Positions 17,276 to 26,404 of a stretch of 64,000 nucleotides of DNA are shown piece after piece. The notes below the pieces were generated by a model. That model saw nothing but the letters and a program-made list of their open reading frames with translations, had not been told where the DNA came from and did not search any database. Location of the stretch: assembly GCF_003347635.1 (NCBI RefSeq), contig NZ_QDFY01000001.1, forward strand, positions 806,001 through 870,000, read 5' to 3'. The DNA is from Sphingosinicella terrae (lineage in GTDB: Bacteria; Pseudomonadota; Alphaproteobacteria; Sphingomonadales; Sphingomonadaceae). A program made the position numbers and the translations under genes. Within the stretch, counting starts at the first letter, position 1; each line of letters starts with the position of its first letter.

Positions 17276-18110
17276 GCGTTACGGGCTTTCGGGACCGTCG
17301 CTGCCGCTGGATGCGCGCATCAACGCCTATCGCCACGATCTCGCCGACATCGCCTTGGCGGGCCGGGTGATCGCGCCGCATTATGCGCGGCCGGTGATGC
17401 GCAGCTGCGGCGCCCATTCGACTTTCGTGCGCATCGAGCCCGATGCGGCCGCCGAAATCGCGTCGGAACTGCTTCCCGGCGAAGGCTTCGCGGTGCTCGA
17501 ATATGCCGGAGGGTGGGCGTGGGGCTTCTGCGAGAATGACCATGTCGTCGGCTATGTCGAGGCGATCGAACTCGCCGCTCCCAGTCCGCCGACCCATATC
17601 GTCTGCGAAAGATGCGCGCCGGTGGCGGCCGACGATTTGGTGACCTCGCCGGTGCTGGCCTCGCTGCCGATGGGATCGAGGCTGCACGGGACCGAACAGG
17701 GCGCGTGCCTGGGTACCGAATATGGCTGCGTGTCGCTGAGCCATCTTCGTCGCATCGACGAGCATGACGAGGATCCGGTGGTGGTCGCGGAGCGGCTGAT
17801 CGGCACGCCCTACCTGGCCGGCGGGCGCAGCTTCAACGGCATCGACGGCGCGGGCCTCGTCCAGCTCTCGCTGGCGCTGTGCGGCCTCGCCGCGCCGCGC
17901 TTTGCCGACGAGCAGCGGGGGCTGGGAGAACCGATCGCCGACGGCGTGCCGCTGCGACGGGGCGATCTCATCCTGTTCGACGGCGATTCGGGTCTGATGA
18001 TCGACGATCTGCTGATGATCCACGCCTGCCCTGCCGCAGGCAAGGTAACGGTGGATCCGGTGGCCGTGCTCGACCGGCCCGGCCTGGAGCGCCGAAGACT
18101 CTCCTTCTGA
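17190..18110 (+). CDS. NlpC/P60-like protein with SH3 domain, catalytic residues lost
   Basis: About 306 residues. The first part has an SH3b-like domain (FAVLEYAGGWAWGFCENDHVVGY broken over two strands) and then an NlpC/P60 domain beginning VAERLIGTPYLAGGRS. In active enzymes the next motif is DCSGLVQ; here it is IDGAGLVQ, so the nucleophile Cys is Gly. The first catalytic His (normally GHVGIM) reads DSGLMI. The second His (MIHAC) remains. The frame is open and well conserved otherwise, so this looks like a pseudoenzyme, perhaps a cell-wall binding protein. The start is uncertain: TTG 17190 has AGGAA upstream; GTG 17172 is possible. It overlaps the MarR gene. Confidence 0.75.
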   Translation: MKASNAISSRTAPARKSPGNGGSSSSTAERYGLSGPSLPLDARINAYRHDLADIALAGRVIAPHYARPVMRSCGAHSTFVRIEPDAAAEIASELLPGEGFAVLEYAGGWAWGFCENDHVVGYVEAIELAAPSPPTHIVCERCAPVAADDLVTSPVLASLPMGSRLHGTEQGACLGTEYGCVSLSHLRRIDEHDEDPVVVAERLIGTPYLAGGRSFNGIDGAGLVQLSLALCGLAAPRFADEQRGLGEPIADGVPLRRGDLILFDGDSGLMIDDLLMIHACPAAGKVTVDPVAVLDRPGLERRRLSF

Positions 18111-18315
18111 GTCCGCCAAAGGCCTCGAATTCGCGCCTCGCCATGAGAAAGCGGCGCATCGACAAGCAGATGGGTCCCCCACTCAAGTAGAATTGCCGGC
18201 ACTGCTTCGATGAACGCCCTGGCATCTTGGCCCCACCGGGCCATCCGATGCGCGCTGATTTGCATTTCGCCCGCGAAACGTTAACTTCCGGTTCGGGGGA
18301 ACAGGGAGGGCGGAC

Positions 18316-18720
18316 ATGAGCAACGTCATCGGCGCGAGGCCACCCAGCTGGCTTCGTCTCGTCGGGTTCATCGCCTTGCTTTGGAACCTGGTCGGCGTGG
18401 CCTTCTATTTCGGTCATGTCGGCATCCTGGGAGGCGTCTTCGCGCCACCCGCGCCTGGCATCGCCATGCCCTTCTGGGTCTCCGGCGCCTACGCCGTCGG
18501 GGTCTTTGCCGGCGCCATCGGCTCGTTCGGACTGGCCCTGGCGCGTGAATGGTCGCGCCTCGTCCTTTGGATCTCGCTCATCGCCCTCGCGATCGACTGG
18601 GGATGGGTTTTCCTGGCCAGCGGCGCCGGGCTCCAGCCCCTCGGCATCGGCGTGCTCGCCATCGCCTTCCTCCTCGTCCGGCTCGCCGCCACCGGCGAGA
18701 AGAAAGGCTGGCTGGACTAG
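18316..18720 (+). CDS. four-helix membrane protein, unknown function
   Basis: A 134-residue inner-membrane protein with four predicted helices at about residues 14-34, 50-72, 80-98 and 104-122 and short polar ends. No conserved motif is recognised. A GGGAGGGCGGAC ribosome site precedes ATG 18316. The spacer from 18111 to 18315 holds no gene that I can support. Confidence 0.7.
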   Translation: MSNVIGARPPSWLRLVGFIALLWNLVGVAFYFGHVGILGGVFAPPAPGIAMPFWVSGAYAVGVFAGAIGSFGLALAREWSRLVLWISLIALAIDWGWVFLASGAGLQPLGIGVLAIAFLLVRLAATGEKKGWLD

Positions 18721-18847
18721 TCGATTTCTGGTCGGACGAGATTATTCGATCATCGGGAAATCTCGATAGATCTGACGCTGGACCGGATGATCCGATGCTA
18801 TCAGGATCACGATCCGATCCAAGCGTGTCGGCCCCCTTGCCCGGCCC

Positions 18848-19816
18848 TCACATCTCGCCGCGCGCGCGCCGGATCGCGTACCAGCGGGCGACATTGGCAT
18901 TGTGCTCCTGGAGCGTCCTCGCGAAGATGTGGCCGCCGGTGCCGTCGGCGACGAAATAGAGTGCGTCGGTCGTCTCCGGATTGAGCACGGCCGAGATCGA
19001 CGCGCGGCCGGGATTGGCGATCGGACCGACGGGCAGGCCGGCCCGGACATAGGTGTTGTAGCCATTGTCGGCCCGCAGCTCCGAGCGGAGGATGCGGCGG
19101 CCCAGCGGGCGCCCACGCGTCACCGGATAGATGACCGTGGGATCGGCGCCGAGCGGCATGCCCGCCTTCAGCCGGTTGGTATAGACGCCGGCCACCATCC
19201 GCCGCTCGGATGGCTTGGCCGTCTCCTTCTCCACGATCGAGGCGAGAATGATCGCCTCCCGTGGCGTCGACACCGCGATATCCGGCCGGCGTTGCGCCCA
19301 CAGGCGGGACAGCTCGGCGCGCATCGCCGCCTGCATACGCCCGAGCACGGCTGCCCGGCTTTCGCCGCGTTGGAAGCTGTAGCTGTTGGGAAGGACCGAC
19401 CCCTCCGCGGGAACCGGGATGTCCCCGGTCAGATAGGGATTGCGGGCCAGCCGTTCGTGGACGAGCACCGACGGCATGCCTTCGGGAATGGTCACCAGCC
19501 TCTGCACCGGCCGACCATGCTGGAGAAGGTTCAGGATCCCGTCGGCGCTGAGCCGGGCCGGGATCAGGAACTCGCCGGCCTGGACCGGGTCGGACGAGCC
19601 GAGCAGCCGCGCGAAGGCGCGGAAGCTGGTGGCATTGCCGCGGATGACGCCGGCCTCCTCGAGCTGATCGGCGACGCGGGCCAGGCTCGATCCTTGGGCG
19701 ACGATGAGCGTCTTGGGCTCTTCGGTCGGCCCCGGCCCCACCCACAGCAGCCAGAGCGCCGCCCCCGCAGCGACCAAGGCGAGAGCAGGCAGGAAAAGGA
19801 GGAGGAAACGCTTCAC
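18848..19816 (-). CDS. mltG: endolytic transglycosylase MltG
   Basis: A 322-residue inner-membrane lytic transglycosylase that cuts nascent peptidoglycan strands and sets chain length. One N-terminal transmembrane helix (FLLLFLPALALVAAGAALWLL less its ends) is followed by a LysM-like subdomain (TLIVAQGSSLARVADQL) and the YceG catalytic domain. The catalytic glutamate is Glu196 in ASIVEKET. GADPTVIYP and NTYVRAGLPVGPIANPG are family hallmarks. It follows fabF in the same direction, a common alphaproteobacterial order. Confidence 0.94.
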   Translation of the reverse strand: MKRFLLLFLPALALVAAGAALWLLWVGPGPTEEPKTLIVAQGSSLARVADQLEEAGVIRGNATSFRAFARLLGSSDPVQAGEFLIPARLSADGILNLLQHGRPVQRLVTIPEGMPSVLVHERLARNPYLTGDIPVPAEGSVLPNSYSFQRGESRAAVLGRMQAAMRAELSRLWAQRRPDIAVSTPREAIILASIVEKETAKPSERRMVAGVYTNRLKAGMPLGADPTVIYPVTRGRPLGRRILRSELRADNGYNTYVRAGLPVGPIANPGRASISAVLNPETTDALYFVADGTGGHIFARTLQEHNANVARWYAIRRARGEM

Positions 19817-19893
19817 CGGCGGATCATCGCTGCGCCCGCATGTCCGTTCCCGCTCTTGCGGAGCGGGAGGCGACCAGACAGCCGAGCCTCAAG

Positions 19894-21153
19894 TCAGACG
19901 GCCTTCATCACCAGGCTGGCATTGGTGCCGCCGAAGCCGAAGCTGTTGTTGATGACCGCCCGAACCTGACGCTCCTTGGCATGGTGGGGGACGAGATCGA
20001 CCCCGGCGGTACCCTCGCTCGGATTGTCGAGGTTGAGCGTCGGCGGCACGATCTGATCGCGAAGCGCGAGCAGGCAGTAAATCGCCTCGACCGCGCCGGC
20101 GCCGCCGAGCAGGTGGCCGATGGCGGACTTGGTCGAGCTCATCGAGAGGTTGCCGATGGCGTCGCCGAACAGCCGACGGACCGCGCCGAGCTCGAGTTCG
20201 TCGCCGAGCGGCGTCGACGTGCCGTGGGCGTTGATATAGTCGATGTCGCCCGGGTTCATTCCGGCACGCTGCAGCGCCATCTGCATCGCCCGGAAGCCGC
20301 CGGCGCCTTCCGGATGCGGCGCCGTCACGTGATAGGCGTCCCCGGACATGCCATAGCCGACCACCTCGCCATAGATCTTCGCGCCGCGCGCCTTCGCCCG
20401 CTCATATTCCTCGAGCACGACGACGCCGGCGCCCTCGCCCATCACGAAGCCGTCGCGCGCGACGTCATAGGGCCGGCTGGCCCGCTCGGGCTCGTCGTTG
20501 AAGGCTGTCGACAGCGCCCTCGCCTGGGCGAAACCGGCGATTCCGATCGGGCAGATCGCCCCTTCCGAGCCTCCGGCGAGCATGACGTCGGCATCGTCCA
20601 TCGAGATCATCCGGGCGGCATCGCCAATCGAGTGGGCGCCGGTCGAGCAGGCGGTGACGACGGCGTGGTTGGGTCCCATGAGACCATATTTGATCGAGAC
20701 CTGGCCCGAGGTGAGGTTGATCAGCCGGCCATGGACGAAATGCGGGCTGACCCGGCGTGGCCCCTTCTCGTGCAGCACCAGCGATTCCGACTCGATGCCG
20801 GGAAGCCCGCCGATGCCGGAGCCGATCGACACGCCGGCGCGATAGCGCTCCGCCTCGCTCATGTCGGTGAGGCCGGCATCCTCGAGCGCCTGGCCAGCCG
20901 CGTCGATGCCGAAGACGATGAACGGATCGACCTGGCGCTGGACCTTGTGGTCGACGCGCTTGTTCGGGTCGAAGCCATATTCATGATCGGCGGGCTTCAC
21001 CTCGCAGGCGATCTTGCAGGCATAGTCCGTCGGATCGAACCGGGTGATCCGGCCCGCTCCGCTCTTCGCGGCGAGGATGTTCTTCCAGCTGGTCTCGACG
21101 TCGGCACCCAAAGGGGTGACGAGTCCGAGACCGGTGATCACGACACGGCGCAT
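19894..21153 (-). CDS. fabF: beta-ketoacyl-ACP synthase II
   Basis: A 419-residue condensing enzyme that elongates acyl-ACP with malonyl-ACP in type II fatty acid synthesis. The triad is visible: Cys169 in VTACSTG, His in NAHGTSTPLGD and His in KSAIGHLLGGAGA. The C-terminal NNSFGFGGTNAS is intact. Located just after acpP in the order mltG-fabF-acpP, read leftward. Confidence 0.97.
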   Translation of the reverse strand: MRRVVITGLGLVTPLGADVETSWKNILAAKSGAGRITRFDPTDYACKIACEVKPADHEYGFDPNKRVDHKVQRQVDPFIVFGIDAAGQALEDAGLTDMSEAERYRAGVSIGSGIGGLPGIESESLVLHEKGPRRVSPHFVHGRLINLTSGQVSIKYGLMGPNHAVVTACSTGAHSIGDAARMISMDDADVMLAGGSEGAICPIGIAGFAQARALSTAFNDEPERASRPYDVARDGFVMGEGAGVVVLEEYERAKARGAKIYGEVVGYGMSGDAYHVTAPHPEGAGGFRAMQMALQRAGMNPGDIDYINAHGTSTPLGDELELGAVRRLFGDAIGNLSMSSTKSAIGHLLGGAGAVEAIYCLLALRDQIVPPTLNLDNPSEGTAGVDLVPHHAKERQVRAVINNSFGFGGTNASLVMKAV

Positions 21154-21180
21154 GCGTGCTATCTCCTAACGACGAGCGGC

Positions 21181-21216
21181 CCCCCGACCTAGGACGGGGA
21201 GCCGCTTTTTCAACTT
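21181..21216. promoter_or_regulatory. hairpin between acpP and fabF
   Basis: GCGGC-CCCCCGACC and GGACGGGGAGCCGC can pair almost completely. On the leftward acpP-fabF transcript the stem is not followed by a T run, so it looks like a processing or stabilising hairpin, not a classical terminator. On the other strand it is followed by five T but no rightward gene lies ahead of it. Position is approximate (stem near 21176-21208). Confidence 0.4.
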
Positions 21217-21262
21217 TCGGCTCGGCCACCTCCAGGCGGACCGGCAGGCCTCGCGAGAAGCC

Positions 21263-21499
21263 TCAGGCCTTGTTCTGCTCGATGTAATCGATCGCGTCCT
21301 TGACGGTCGTGATCTTCTCGGCGGCGTCGTCCGGGATCTCGACCCCGAACTCCTCCTCGAAGGCCATGACCAGCTCGACGATATCGAGGCTGTCCGCGCC
21401 GAGATCGTCGATGAAGCTCGCTTCCTCGGTCACCTTGTCGCCCTCGACGCCCAGATGCTCGACGACGATCTTCTTCACGCGTTCGGCAGTCTCGCTCAT
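21263..21499 (-). CDS. acpP: acyl carrier protein
   Basis: A 78-residue acidic protein that carries growing acyl chains as thioesters. Ser37 in [12 protein letters not shown] is the phosphopantetheine site. [11 protein letters not shown] and the [17 protein letters not shown] helix are invariant features. AAAGGTGG lies just upstream of ATG 21499. A hairpin separates it from fabF. Confidence 0.97.
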   Translation of the reverse strand: MSETAERVKKIVVEHLGVEGDKVTEEASFIDDLGADSLDIVELVMAFEEEFGVEIPDDAAEKITTVKDAIDYIEQNKA

Positions 21500-21752
21500 A
21501 GTCCACCTTTCCCTAGAGGCTGTCTTGTTGAGCCCGCCCTAGCCGCTCGCTACCGCCGCTGGCAAGGGGCGCGCGCGAAGGCCCCAAGCTCCGGCAAGGT
21601 ATCGGCGCGGTGGCTTCCCGGTCAATGCAGCGGCAGGCCCCGCTGCGCCCGTCCGATCATGATCCGCGCCCCGACATAGACGCCGGCATCCCGCGACAGT
21701 CATGGCAGCGCCGTTAACCATTCCTTGCCTTGGGCGGCGGCATGAGAGCGCC

Positions 21753-22994
21753 ATGTGGAGATCGCTCGCCGACGGAAGCTGGCTGACCGCCGACCGCGTC
21801 CGCGCCGTCGCCCGCGTGGCCGGCGCGGCGAGCCTCCTTTTCCTCCTCTTCCTGCTGCTGACCTCGCAGGGCACGCTCGACCGGTGGGGGCGACCTCTCG
21901 GCACGGATTTCTCCAATGTCTGGACCGCGGGCCGGATGGCGATCGAGGGGCGCGCCGCCGATGCCTGGGACTGGGGCGCCCATCATCGGGTCCAGCAGGA
22001 GGCCCATGCCGATCGGGAGGTTCCCTTCTACGGCTGGCATTATCCGCCGCCTTTCCTGCTGGTCGCCGCCCTGCTCGGCTTCCTCCCCTATCTCGCCGCG
22101 CTTGCCGTCTGGCAGGGCGCCTCCCTGGCGGGAGCCCTTGCCGTGGTCCGGCGCATCCTGCCCCACCGCGATGCGCTGCCGCCGGTGCTCGCTGCGCCGG
22201 TGGTCCTGGTCTGCCTCGCTCACGGCCATAACGGCTTCCTTACCGCCGCGCTGCTCGGCGGCGGGCTGCTGCTGCTCGAGCGGCGCCCCCTCCTGGCCGG
22301 CCTCCTCCTCGGCTGCCTGGTCTACAAGCCGCAATTCGCGCTGATCATCCCGCCCCTGCTGCTCGTGACGCGCAACGGGCGGGCCTTCGCCGGCGCGGCC
22401 TTTTCCTCGGGCGCGCTCGTCGCCCTCACCCTGATGCTGTGGGGATGGCCGGTCTGGCAGGCCTTCCTCGATTCGCTGCCGCTGACCCGGCAGATCGTGA
22501 TCGAGGCGGGTGCCACCGGCTGGGGCAAGATACAGAGCCCGTTCGCGATGATCCGGATGTGGGGCGGCGGCGTCGACCTCGCCTACGCGGTCCAGGGAAT
22601 GACCTCCGCGGCCGCGATCGGCGCGGCCTTGTGGACCGCGCGGTTCGCGGGCCCCGGCCCGCGCGGTGCCGCCGTCGCCGCTGCCGCCATCCTGTCGACG
22701 CCCTACGTGCTCGACTATGATTTCGTCCTGCTCGGCATCGGCTGCGCCTTCCTGGTCGCGGACGGGCGGCAGCGCGGCTTCCTCGGCTTCGAGAAGTCGC
22801 TGCTCGCCTTGGTCTGGATCGCGCCCTTGTTCGCGCGGCCGCTCGCCACGCTGACTTTGGTCCCGGCCGGCCAGATCACCGCGCTGATCGTGCTGGCGCT
22901 GGCCGTGCGCCGCGCCGTGCTCGTCGACGATGCCGGCGGAGCCGCGCTCAGATCATCGCCATTCCGCCGTTCACGTGCAGGGTCTGGCCGGTGA
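21753..22994 (+). CDS. GT87 (DUF2029) family membrane mannosyl/glycosyltransferase-like protein
   Basis: A 413-residue polytopic membrane protein with about ten helices. The periplasmic loop after the first helix has GTDFSNVWTAGRMAIEGRA, with the conserved acidic residue of GT-C enzymes, and the following GWHYPPPFLLV is typical of DUF2029/GT87. Such proteins move a sugar from a polyprenyl carrier to lipid or glycan acceptors. Start ATG 21753 is chosen as it begins just before the first helix. Its 3' end overlaps the fabG 3' end by 47 bases on the other strand. Confidence 0.82.
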   Translation: MWRSLADGSWLTADRVRAVARVAGAASLLFLLFLLLTSQGTLDRWGRPLGTDFSNVWTAGRMAIEGRAADAWDWGAHHRVQQEAHADREVPFYGWHYPPPFLLVAALLGFLPYLAALAVWQGASLAGALAVVRRILPHRDALPPVLAAPVVLVCLAHGHNGFLTAALLGGGLLLLERRPLLAGLLLGCLVYKPQFALIIPPLLLVTRNGRAFAGAAFSSGALVALTLMLWGWPVWQAFLDSLPLTRQIVIEAGATGWGKIQSPFAMIRMWGGGVDLAYAVQGMTSAAAIGAALWTARFAGPGPRGAAVAAAAILSTPYVLDYDFVLLGIGCAFLVADGRQRGFLGFEKSLLALVWIAPLFARPLATLTLVPAGQITALIVLALAVRRAVLVDDAGGAALRSSPFRRSRAGSGR

Positions 22995-23685
22995 CGTAGC
23001 CGGCTTCGCGGCTCGCCAGATAGACGGCGGCCGCGGCGATGTCCTCGCCCTCGCCGAGCTTGCCGATCGGAATACGGCCGAGCAGCGCTTCCTTCTGCGC
23101 CTCCGGAAGGCCATCGGTCATCGCCGAGCGGATGAAGCCGGGGGCGATGCAGTTCACGGTGATGCCGCGGCTCGCTACCTCCTGCGCCAGCGCCTTCGAC
23201 ATGCCGACGAGCCCGGCCTTGGAGGCGGCGTAATTGGCCTGGCCGGGATTGCCGGTCGCGCCGACCACCGACGTGACCGAGATGATGCGGCCGTGGCGGG
23301 CGCGCATCATCGGCTTCAGAGCCGCGCGGGCCAGCCGGAAGGCGGCCTCGAGGTTGATCCGGATGACGTCGGACCACTCCTCGTCCTTCATGCGCATGGC
23401 GAGATTGTCGCGGGTGACGCCGGCATTGTTGACGAGGATGTCGAGCTTGCCGAGCGCCTCTACCGCCTGCGGCACCAGCGCGTCGACCGCGGCGGCGTCG
23501 GAGAGGTTGCAGGCGAGCGCAACATGGTCGCCGCCCAGGTCGGCGCGGAAGCTCTCGAGCTTCTCGGCATTGGATCCGGAGACGGCCAGACGCGCGCCCC
23601 GGGCAGCCAGGCCTCTGGCGATCGCCGAACCGATCCCGCCCGAAGCGCCGGTCACCAACGCGGTCATTCCTGAAAGGTCGAACAT
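22948..23685 (-). CDS. fabG: 3-oxoacyl-ACP reductase
   Basis: A 245-residue short-chain dehydrogenase that reduces beta-ketoacyl-ACP with NADPH. The cofactor motif TGASGGIG, NNAG, the catalytic Ser and YAASKAG (Tyr-x3-Lys) are present, and the end MNGGMAMI-type (VNGGMAMI) is typical of FabG. It follows fabD by 25 bases, and both are read away from rpsF. Confidence 0.95.
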   Translation of the reverse strand: MFDLSGMTALVTGASGGIGSAIARGLAARGARLAVSGSNAEKLESFRADLGGDHVALACNLSDAAAVDALVPQAVEALGKLDILVNNAGVTRDNLAMRMKDEEWSDVIRINLEAAFRLARAALKPMMRARHGRIISVTSVVGATGNPGQANYAASKAGLVGMSKALAQEVASRGITVNCIAPGFIRSAMTDGLPEAQKEALLGRIPIGKLGEGEDIAAAAVYLASREAGYVTGQTLHVNGGMAMI

Positions 23686-23710
23686 TTCTTCTGCCCTGTT
23701 CTGTGGAGTC

Positions 23711-24634
23711 CTAAATTTCTCTGACGAGCGCGTCGACGTCGTCGGGGGTGACCACGCTGATCACGGTGGCGTCGGGCGCGATGCGCTTGACCATCGGACC
23801 GAGCACCTTGCCGCCCAGTTCGACATATTGGGTGACGCCGGCCTCCCATAGGGCGACGACGCTCTCGCGCCAGCGCACCATGCCGGTCACCTGCCTCACG
23901 AGAAGCTCGCGTATCTCGTCGGGCTGGCCGGCCGGTGCGGCGGTGACGTTGGCATAGACCGGGACCGCCGGCGAGGCGAGCGCGGCGCCGGCCAGCGCAT
24001 CCGCCATCGCATCCGCGGCCGGCTGCATCAGGGGACAGTGGAACGGCGCCGACACCGGCAGCAGGACGGCGCGCCTGGCGCCCTTCTCCTTGGCGATGTC
24101 CAGGGCCCGCTCGATGGCCGTCCGATGGCCGGAGATGACCACCTGACTGGGATCATTGTCGTTGGCGACGGTGCAGACCTGGCCCTGCGCCGCCGCCTCG
24201 GCCACGGCCTGGGCAACTTCGAGGCTGGCGCCGAGCAGGGCCGCCATCGCCCCCTCGCCGACCGGCACCGCCGCCTGCATCGCCTGGCCGCGCAGCCTCA
24301 GCAGCCGGGCCGTCGTCGCCAGGTCGAAGGCGCCGGCGGCGCACAGGGCGCTATATTCCCCAAGGCTGTGGCCGGCGACGAAATCGGCCTTCTCCGCCAC
24401 GTCGAGACCGGAGGCGCGCAGGGTCGCGATCGCATTGGCCATGATCGCCGGCTGGGCATTTTCGGTCAAAGTCAGCGTGTCGAGCGGCCCTTCGGCCATG
24501 AGCGCGGACAGCTTCTGCCCGAGCGCCTCGTCCACCTCTTCGAGCACGTCGCGGGCGGCGCGGCTCGCCTCCGCCATCGCCTTGCCCATCCCTACCGTCT
24601 GGCTCCCCTGCCCGGGGAAGATGAATGCGCGCAT
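23711..24634 (-). CDS. fabD: malonyl-CoA-ACP transacylase
   Basis: A 307-residue transacylase that loads malonyl onto ACP. MRAFIFPGQGSQ is the classical N-terminus; Ser90 in AGHSLGEYSAL is the nucleophile; the catalytic His is in SAPFHCPLM. Start fixed by the conserved N-terminus at ATG 24634. First gene of the fabD-fabG pair. Confidence 0.96.
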   Translation of the reverse strand: MRAFIFPGQGSQTVGMGKAMAEASRAARDVLEEVDEALGQKLSALMAEGPLDTLTLTENAQPAIMANAIATLRASGLDVAEKADFVAGHSLGEYSALCAAGAFDLATTARLLRLRGQAMQAAVPVGEGAMAALLGASLEVAQAVAEAAAQGQVCTVANDNDPSQVVISGHRTAIERALDIAKEKGARRAVLLPVSAPFHCPLMQPAADAMADALAGAALASPAVPVYANVTAAPAGQPDEIRELLVRQVTGMVRWRESVVALWEAGVTQYVELGGKVLGPMVKRIAPDATVISVVTPDDVDALVREI

Positions 24635-24655
24635 AGCCTGACCCTCATCCTGACC

Positions 24656-24765
24656 CAAAGCCTCCCCCATGATGGGGGAGGTTGGTGGGGGTGGAGTTTC
24701 CGCCGGCACGGTGTCCGCCGCGACCTCCACCCCACCCAAACCCTCCTCATCAAGGGGAGGGCTTT
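24656..24765. repeat. 110-base palindromic intergenic element
   Basis: An imperfect inverted repeat whose ends are CAAAGCC and GGCTTTG. Each arm of about 37 bases itself holds a small hairpin (CCTCCCCCATGATGGGGGAGG in the left arm, less its last base here). The arms are separated by a GC-rich centre. It lies between divergent fabD and rpsF and holds no gene. The form is that of a REP/MITE-type chromosomal repeat. The rest of the 24635-24983 gap holds both promoters, not identified by consensus. Confidence 0.7.
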
Positions 24766-24983
24766 GATTGGGTCGTGAACAACGGCTGCCCGCCTATCCA
24801 CGCGCCCGCCTGGGCGCAAGGCGGACTTGATTTCCGTCGCTTTCTCCGCCATGTGGCCCGCATCCGGGGCGGAGGCGCGACCTTCAGCCCCGGCTTTCGC
24901 TTTGAAGCATCGCGAAGACGACAGCCGGAGGGGCGACCGCATTGGGCGGCGTCAGCGATCGGCCAAGACAAGGACGCATGAGC

Positions 24984-25430
24984 ATGGCTCTCTACGAGCA
25001 TGTGTTTCTCGCACGTCAGGACCTGGCCCAGGCCCAGGTGGACGCGCTGGCGGAGACCGCCACCAAGATCGTCGAGGACAATGGCGGCAAGGTCGTCAGG
25101 ACCGAGACCTGGGGCCTCCGCAACCTCGCCTACCGCATCCAGAAGAACCGCAAGGCGCACTATGTCGCCCTCGACTTCGAGGCGCCCGCGCCGGTCGTCG
25201 CCGAGCTCGAGCGGCAGACCCAGATCAACGAGGACGTCATCCGCTACATGACCATCAAGGTCGACGAGCACGAGCAGGGCCCGTCGGTGATGATGCGCCG
25301 CGGCGAGCGCGACAAGCGTCGCGGCGACCGCGACGACGATCGCGGCCCGCGCGGCGACCGCGGTGATCGTGGCGACCGGGGCGACCGGGGCGACCGCCCC
25401 AGCCGCGGCCGTGACGAGTTCGAAGGCTAA
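24984..25430 (+). CDS. rpsF: 30S ribosomal protein S6
   Basis: A 148-residue ribosomal protein. [14 protein letters not shown] and [18 protein letters not shown] are characteristic, as is INEDVIRYM. The C-terminal tail after residue 105 is a charged extension with five GDR units, longer than in E. coli. ATG 24984 fits the conserved start and is nine bases after AGGA; ATG 24978 is possible. First gene of rpsF-rpsR-rplI. Confidence 0.96.
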   Translation: MALYEHVFLARQDLAQAQVDALAETATKIVEDNGGKVVRTETWGLRNLAYRIQKNRKAHYVALDFEAPAPVVAELERQTQINEDVIRYMTIKVDEHEQGPSVMMRRGERDKRRGDRDDDRGPRGDRGDRGDRGDRGDRPSRGRDEFEG

Positions 25431-25447
25431 GAGAGGGACATAGCGAC

Positions 25448-25672
25448 ATGGCACGCCCATTTTTCCGCCGCCGCAAGAGCTGCCCCTTCTCGGGCAAGGA
25501 TGCTCCCCGGATCGACTATAAGGACGTCCGCCTGCTCCAGGGCTTCGTCTCCGAGCGGGGCAAGATCGTCCCCAGCCGCATCACCGCGGTCAGCACCAAG
25601 AAGCAGCGCGAGCTGGCGCGCGCGATCAAGCGCGCCCGCCATATCGGCCTGCTCCCCTATGTCGTGAAGTAA
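25448..25672 (+). CDS. rpsR: 30S ribosomal protein S18
   Basis: A 74-residue ribosomal protein that partners S6 on the platform of the small subunit. The sequence holds [18 protein letters not shown], then [20 protein letters not shown] and ends in LLPYV. It keeps a single cysteine near the N-terminus. It begins 17 bases after rpsF. Confidence 0.97.
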   Translation: MARPFFRRRKSCPFSGKDAPRIDYKDVRLLQGFVSERGKIVPSRITAVSTKKQRELARAIKRARHIGLLPYVVK

Positions 25673-25684
25673 GGAGCCCGGGTC

Positions 25685-26281
25685 ATGGAAGTCATCCTGC
25701 TCGAGAGGATCGAGAAGCTCGGCACCATCGGCGACGTCGTCAGAGTGAAGGACGGTTACGCCCGCAACTTCCTGCTGCCGCGCAAGAAGGCGCTTCGCGC
25801 CAACGAGGCCAACCGCAAGGTGTTCGAGGCCAATCGCGAGAAGATCGAGGCCCAGAACGCCGAGCGCCGCAGCGATGCCGAGAAGGACGCCAAGAAGGTC
25901 GACGGGCTGAAGATCCAGCTCATCCGCCAGGCGTCCAACACCGGCCAGCTCTACGGATCGGTGTCCGCCCGCGATCTCGCCGAGGCGCTGGAGGCCGAAG
26001 GCCACAAGGTCGCCAAGAACCAGATCGTGCTCGACCGCCCGATCAAGGCGATCGGCGTCCAGGACGTGAAGATCGCGCTCCATCCGGAGGTGTCGGTCAC
26101 CATCCACGTCAACATCGCCCGCTCGCCCGAAGAGGCCGAGCTGCAGGAGCAGGGTGTCGACGTGATGGCCGAGATGTTCGAGAAGGACGTCGCCGGCTTC
26201 ACCGAGGAGCGCGTCGAAGGCCTCGAGCCCGGCGAGATCGCGCCCGAGCCGGCCGAGGAAGGCGAACAGGCCCAGGCCTGA
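25685..26281 (+). CDS. rplI: 50S ribosomal protein L9
   Basis: A 198-residue ribosomal protein. The N-terminal domain MEVILLERIEKLGTIGDVV with VKDGYARNFLLPRKKA binds 23S rRNA; a long helix leads to the C-terminal domain. The acidic tail (GEIAPEPAEEGEQAQA) is an extension typical of sphingomonads. A terminator follows 26 bases downstream. Confidence 0.97.
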   Translation: MEVILLERIEKLGTIGDVVRVKDGYARNFLLPRKKALRANEANRKVFEANREKIEAQNAERRSDAEKDAKKVDGLKIQLIRQASNTGQLYGSVSARDLAEALEAEGHKVAKNQIVLDRPIKAIGVQDVKIALHPEVSVTIHVNIARSPEEAELQEQGVDVMAEMFEKDVAGFTEERVEGLEPGEIAPEPAEEGEQAQA

Positions 26282-26306
26282 CCCTTTCCAGGTGGAACGA
26301 TCGAGA

Positions 26307-26334
26307 AGGCCGCCGGGCGACCGGCGGCCTTTTT
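26307..26334 (+). terminator. intrinsic terminator of rpsF-rpsR-rplI
   Basis: AGGCCGCCGG-GCGA-CCGGCGGCCT, a perfect ten-base stem with a tetraloop, is followed by five T. It lies 26 bases after the rplI stop. Confidence 0.9.
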
Positions 26335-26404
26335 CGTGCCTGCAATCCGCGCTGCCGGATCGAATAAAATATTCGACTCCATGCGCGCCAGGCGAAGGCG
26401 ACCC

